Below, one piece after another: positions 60,516-64,000 of a stretch of DNA of 64,000 nt. Source of the stretch: Haemonchus contortus. Its lineage: Eukaryota; Nematoda; Chromadorea; Rhabditida; Trichostrongylidae. How positions within the stretch are numbered: the first letter of the stretch is position 1; each line of letters opens with the position of its first letter. The notes beneath the pieces are model-generated. The model was not told the origin of the DNA. It was given only the letters and a program-made list of their open reading frames with translations, and did no database searches. A program made the position numbers and the translations under genes. The stretch spans positions 32,359,968 to 32,423,967 of the forward strand of contig LS997563.1 in NCBI GenBank assembly GCA_000469685.2. The letters are read 5' to 3'.

Positions 60516-62844
60516 CTACAGATCACAATTTTCAATATTGACGGCAGTAGCGGCTTCTTCTGGATGATCGACGACTACCGATCCGATTTGAACGAACTCG
60601 ATGCAGCCGCGGAACCCGTCCAAGTGCTGAGAGTCGGGTGGCATACCACCTAGATTCAATTACGTTTGGCTTAGACAATACTTAAAACGATTAAATAGGA
60701 AATGGAGCGTTACCGATAAACAGCCCCTTGTAGACGTTGAGTTCTTCAGAATCGCCGGGTGCCATTGTGGTGATAGGGGTGGCGTCGTTGATAGATAGCG
60801 TTAATTGACGTTTATGCCTTCAAGGAATTCATTGTTTCTCCGTTACACTAGTTACAAAGATGGCAACCCTACTGTATTTGAATTTGGGACTCATAGTAAA
60901 TGTATCAAAAATATATAAATATACGTTTCTGCTAATATACATGCTCAACTACTTCGATACTGTATTACAGACCACCTTCACAGCATGTGATCAAACAAAT
61001 GTCTGATGCAATAAAACCTCGAAACTTCGCTATGTCACGAGACACGGCTAGAGCTTGTTCACTTCTTCAAAGAAAGCCAAATGTTGTCCTTCAGCATTTG
61101 AAAAATCTGTTAGGCTCCTGTACTTTCTGAATAAGGTGAGGGTAGAGTTAGCACGCCGTGTCGGCGGGTTTTCTGAGAACATCGCACTTCAACTTCCGGA
61201 ATGTTCGATTCCCTACATCTCGCTGGAGTCTATGACCTTCCTCGAAAGGGCGTTAGCACCAATTGCCATTATACCCTAAGCTCGAATATCCCGGTGAGGT
61301 CAGTGCGATAACTAGATTTCGGCGTGATGGCATCTAACCCTCTATACTTTAGATTACGTTCCTATTTCTATCTTTCAAATAGTTCCGTGGTGGAACTCAT
61401 TGTACATTGTCCCTACGAGAACACCTCAGTGATTCTTGAATGTAGTACTTATAAACTTGTAAAAAAGTAAGGGACTTCATTACCAAAGATGAATATTGGG
61501 CATTTTTTGTGACCGCTTTTATAAAAACGGCATTTCCATTAACGTCTGATGGTAATCGAATTTCCACCAACTGCTTTTTTAATTGTGTTGAGTTACAGGA
61601 ACAGAAAATACTTTTGCAATACATCATTGGAGGTAATTCGTATTAGTTTCGTAGCAGTCAAGAAGGGCAACGAGACAGTTGTTTGAGACCGAGAGAACTG
61701 ACATTCTCGGTAGGACGTAAATCAATTTTTCACTGCGAAAGAATGGCGTAGTTGAGAAGGTAAAAAAATTACTGGTAAGTTATTAATTTAAGAGAGACCC
61801 GCGGAGTCTGGATATTAGAGGCGCTACTGTAGCTAAACATACGACAAGATAATATAGCCCATGTTTTTTTTCTCATGAGTGAGCTGCTGGGAAGCTCGAA
61901 GCCCTACAGAGGCAGAGGGACATAGTGATAGAAATTTTACAGCATGAATCACTGTCATCCCGTGGAAGAGAAGTTCTTTTGTTCCCTCTCGTCCGAGATT
62001 TCTGGCGCTGTATAAAGCAGTTGTTATTGGGCATCGAGAAGCAGTAACTCGTTTTCGGACTGTGTGGGTGCCTCAAGAAATTTGAAGCAAATCTACGAAA
62101 GAAGTGCCTACCTGGCAACCTCAACACGAGACCATCGTCCAGGAATCAATGGTGTAGGATGAGTGAGCGTCACCAGCCCTGAGCCAAGATTCATCATCAC
62201 TTGGACGTGTCGATCCTAGGGAAGCATGAGATTTTTCTCGGAATATTAATTCTACGGAATAAATAACAGTTCTTACCGGAGTTATAAGCAGTCGGAAGAA
62301 ATCGGCTGTGACTCCATTCTCACCAGCGAACACCAGTAACTGCAACGAGAGCAGTTGTAATCACGCAAGCAGCTACGACCCGAAAGCTCATCTCACCTGG
62401 CTTCTTAGTGGCGATGTGGTATCCGTCACATTACTTAACTTGACATTAATTTCCATTTTCAGAGTATCTCCCGTTACTCTAAAAACAAGTCAATAGATGC
62501 GCATTTGTAACCAGTGATCGTGGAACTTACTGATCCATTTGCTCGGCTTTTTTGAGCTCTAAATATGAGTGCCCCGAGAACCGCATTGTGAGCAGCCGTT
62601 TTGTTTCTGAAATAATGAAGTAAAAGAGGAATCAAAAGCAATGCTGGAGAAGTTAGAAAGTAAGAGGCTCGCCTTGTTCACAAGTCTTTCCATGCTTCGG
62701 CCATTCACACAGACATACAAATTCGTCGTTCGTAGAGCTGCAGGAGCGGGGACAGCCTGCGGCTGCACACGGATCGGCTCCACATTCCCGAATGTGCTGG
62801 CCATGCTCAGGCCGAAAAGCGATCGACCGTCCATTGAGGCGTAT
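60516..62844 (-). CDS. 3' end of a laminin-G/EGF extracellular protein (agrin/perlecan/neurexin-like), partial
   Basis: Seven exons join in phase: 62844-62673, 62606-62531, 62478-62397, 62339-62277, 62215-62112, 60817-60714 and 60649-60516 (TAG). They give 244 residues. The first exon finishes a laminin G domain (IRLNGRSI, IREC) and holds one six-cysteine EGF repeat (C-x4-C-x3-C-x8-C-x-C-x8-C). The rest is a complete laminin G domain: RFSGHSYLELKKAEQ, LLVFAGENG, HVQVMMNLGSGLVTL, PGRWSRVEVARHKRQLTL, LFIGGMPPDS, GFRGCIEFVQ and a closing NIENCDL. LG-EGF-LG ending at the C-terminus, without a membrane segment, fits agrin or perlecan better than neurexin. Such proteins are secreted basement-membrane or adhesion components. 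The 5' part was not found up to the window edge. The intron after the EGF exon uses GC instead of GT. Confidence 0.82.
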
Positions 62845-64000
62845 CTGAGAACAGGGTGCAGGTTATTGGGAGCGGTTGTACGAAATGAGGACGAATGGCT
62901 AAATTCCGCATGAACTCGCTCAGCAGAAGCTATCAGTTCGCTTTTTCCTATCATTGTCGGTTCTCACGGAACTCGGTCACTAGCTTTTCCTAGCATGTAT
63001 AGGTCAACAGGTGCCATAGCGATTATAGCGTATGGACTTGGTCAGTAGGTTATGTCAATCTGGATAGTACGGATCATGAAGGTTTCTGATATGACTACAT
63101 ACTTATATTGGACGGACTAAAGGTGAATGATTCGAAGCACCACCCTCCTCATCCTTTTCTGGTTCACGTTCCAACTTTCGCCTCCTTAACAGCCTTGAGA
63201 CAAGTATGAAGAATGTATTCAGAGTTGAAAATGACCACTACTTAGAACGCTCCCACATACCCACTCTCAGAGAAAATTGGAACTCTGCTTATCGATCGAA
63301 TCTATTTTTTATTCCATTTTCCATGTGCTCGATATTTTACCCGCACAAAAGCTTCTGATTCCCTTCCCCTTCCTCTCCCCCTCACAGGTGTTTGAGCAAA
63401 AATATCCATTTCCTAGAGCGGAACTACTTTTTCACTTTTTCGCACCAATGCGATCATATTTAGTAGCTCCCTGCGCTCCAGCCCTCGGCCTTGAAGACTT
63501 TGGACACATTTGAGTGACGTCTTCATTGTCGAACCTAATTTTTTATGCATTTGCGTACTCATCTGTTTTTTAGCAGTGCCAGATACTTTTAATGTCAGCA
63601 GACTCTCCTGTGTTGTAAGAAAAGGTCATGATATCCAATTAAATCATTTTTCCCAAATTTTTTGCCTGGAAGTAGTCTTTTTCCTACGTCTGGGCTTAGA
63701 ATACGAGAGATCATTGGTGCTTTCAGTATATTCGATCTTCTGTTTGTCGATCTAGCTTGCCGGTCTAGTTTTGACAGAGCACCTCTTGTACGTGCTCGGT
63801 TACTGTAGCTCGACAATGCGGGAAAAGTTGTGGTAAAGCCTCCCAGAGTACGGTCCTAGGGTGCCAGCGCTTAGATTGGAGGCAATATTAGAGCAGCGTA
63901 TAGCACGTGTAATGGTATGGTAATCCTCAATGTGATGGGTCCCTTTCATCGGTTGGCAATCACCTCGCGATCGCGAATAGGTCCATAGCGCACGAGATGT
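62845..64000. other. Right edge; intron or upstream region of the laminin-G gene
   Basis: The acceptor at 62846-62845 (GTTCTCAG) shows that the laminin-G gene continues upstream. No earlier exon with LG or EGF character was recognised on the minus strand here, so this is probably a large intron, with the 5' exons beyond the window. Confidence 0.5.

Noticed and set aside
61873..62080. Minus-strand stretch reading RNLGREGTKELL after the RVEVAR exon of the laminin-G gene
   Set aside because: It looked like a laminin G continuation, but the exon at 60817-60714 joins RVEVAR to HKRQLTLSINDA in phase and completes the domain. The stretch is treated as intron.
1..64000. CRISPR arrays, bacterial operons, SL RNA or rRNA genes
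   Set aside because: Scanned for regularly spaced repeats, SL1-type sequence and rRNA-like blocks; none seen in this eukaryotic sequence.

Overview
The window is nuclear DNA of a metazoan with small, GT-AG, TTTCAG-style introns. The large gene in the middle is closest in layout and sequence to the Caenorhabditis elegans myosin VII gene hum-6, so I infer a clade V nematode. The longer introns and heavy repeat load fit a strongylid parasite better than Caenorhabditis. This is inference; no species marker was read. No viral or bacterial genes were seen.

Layout. 1-5.2 kb is gene-poor and holds a decayed mariner-type transposase. 5.2-11.3 kb (+ strand) is an eight-exon gene for a SUZ-domain protein of the SZRD1 type, with two TTAA-flanked piggyBac-like non-autonomous elements in its introns. 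12.57-14.08 kb is a foldback element with about 470-nt inverted ends and a perfect 9-nt target duplication, which suggests a Mutator-like origin. It stops 12 nt short of the hum-6 stop codon. 14.1-38.15 kb (- strand) is a near-complete hum-6/myosin VII gene. I reconstructed 51 exons that join in phase throughout, giving 2083 residues: motor, IQ, MyTH4, FERM, SH3, MyTH4, FERM. Only the first few residues are missing. 38.15-54.4 kb has no recognisable gene. 54.46-57.72 kb (- strand) is a broken RTE-type retrotransposon. 60.5-62.85 kb (- strand) is the 3' end of an extracellular-matrix-type gene (end of one laminin G domain, one EGF, a final laminin G domain), with a GC-AG intron.

Throughout, at least ten copies of one tRNA-derived SINE family are scattered on both strands. 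Two have readable 15-nt target duplications, and six lie inside hum-6 introns.

The genes do not form an operon or pathway: an RNA-associated factor, a cytoskeletal motor and a matrix or adhesion protein are simply neighbours. I did not find a new multi-gene system. The most unusual content is the mobile-element biology: the foldback element at the hum-6 3' end, the SINE family and the TTAA elements with subterminal palindromes.
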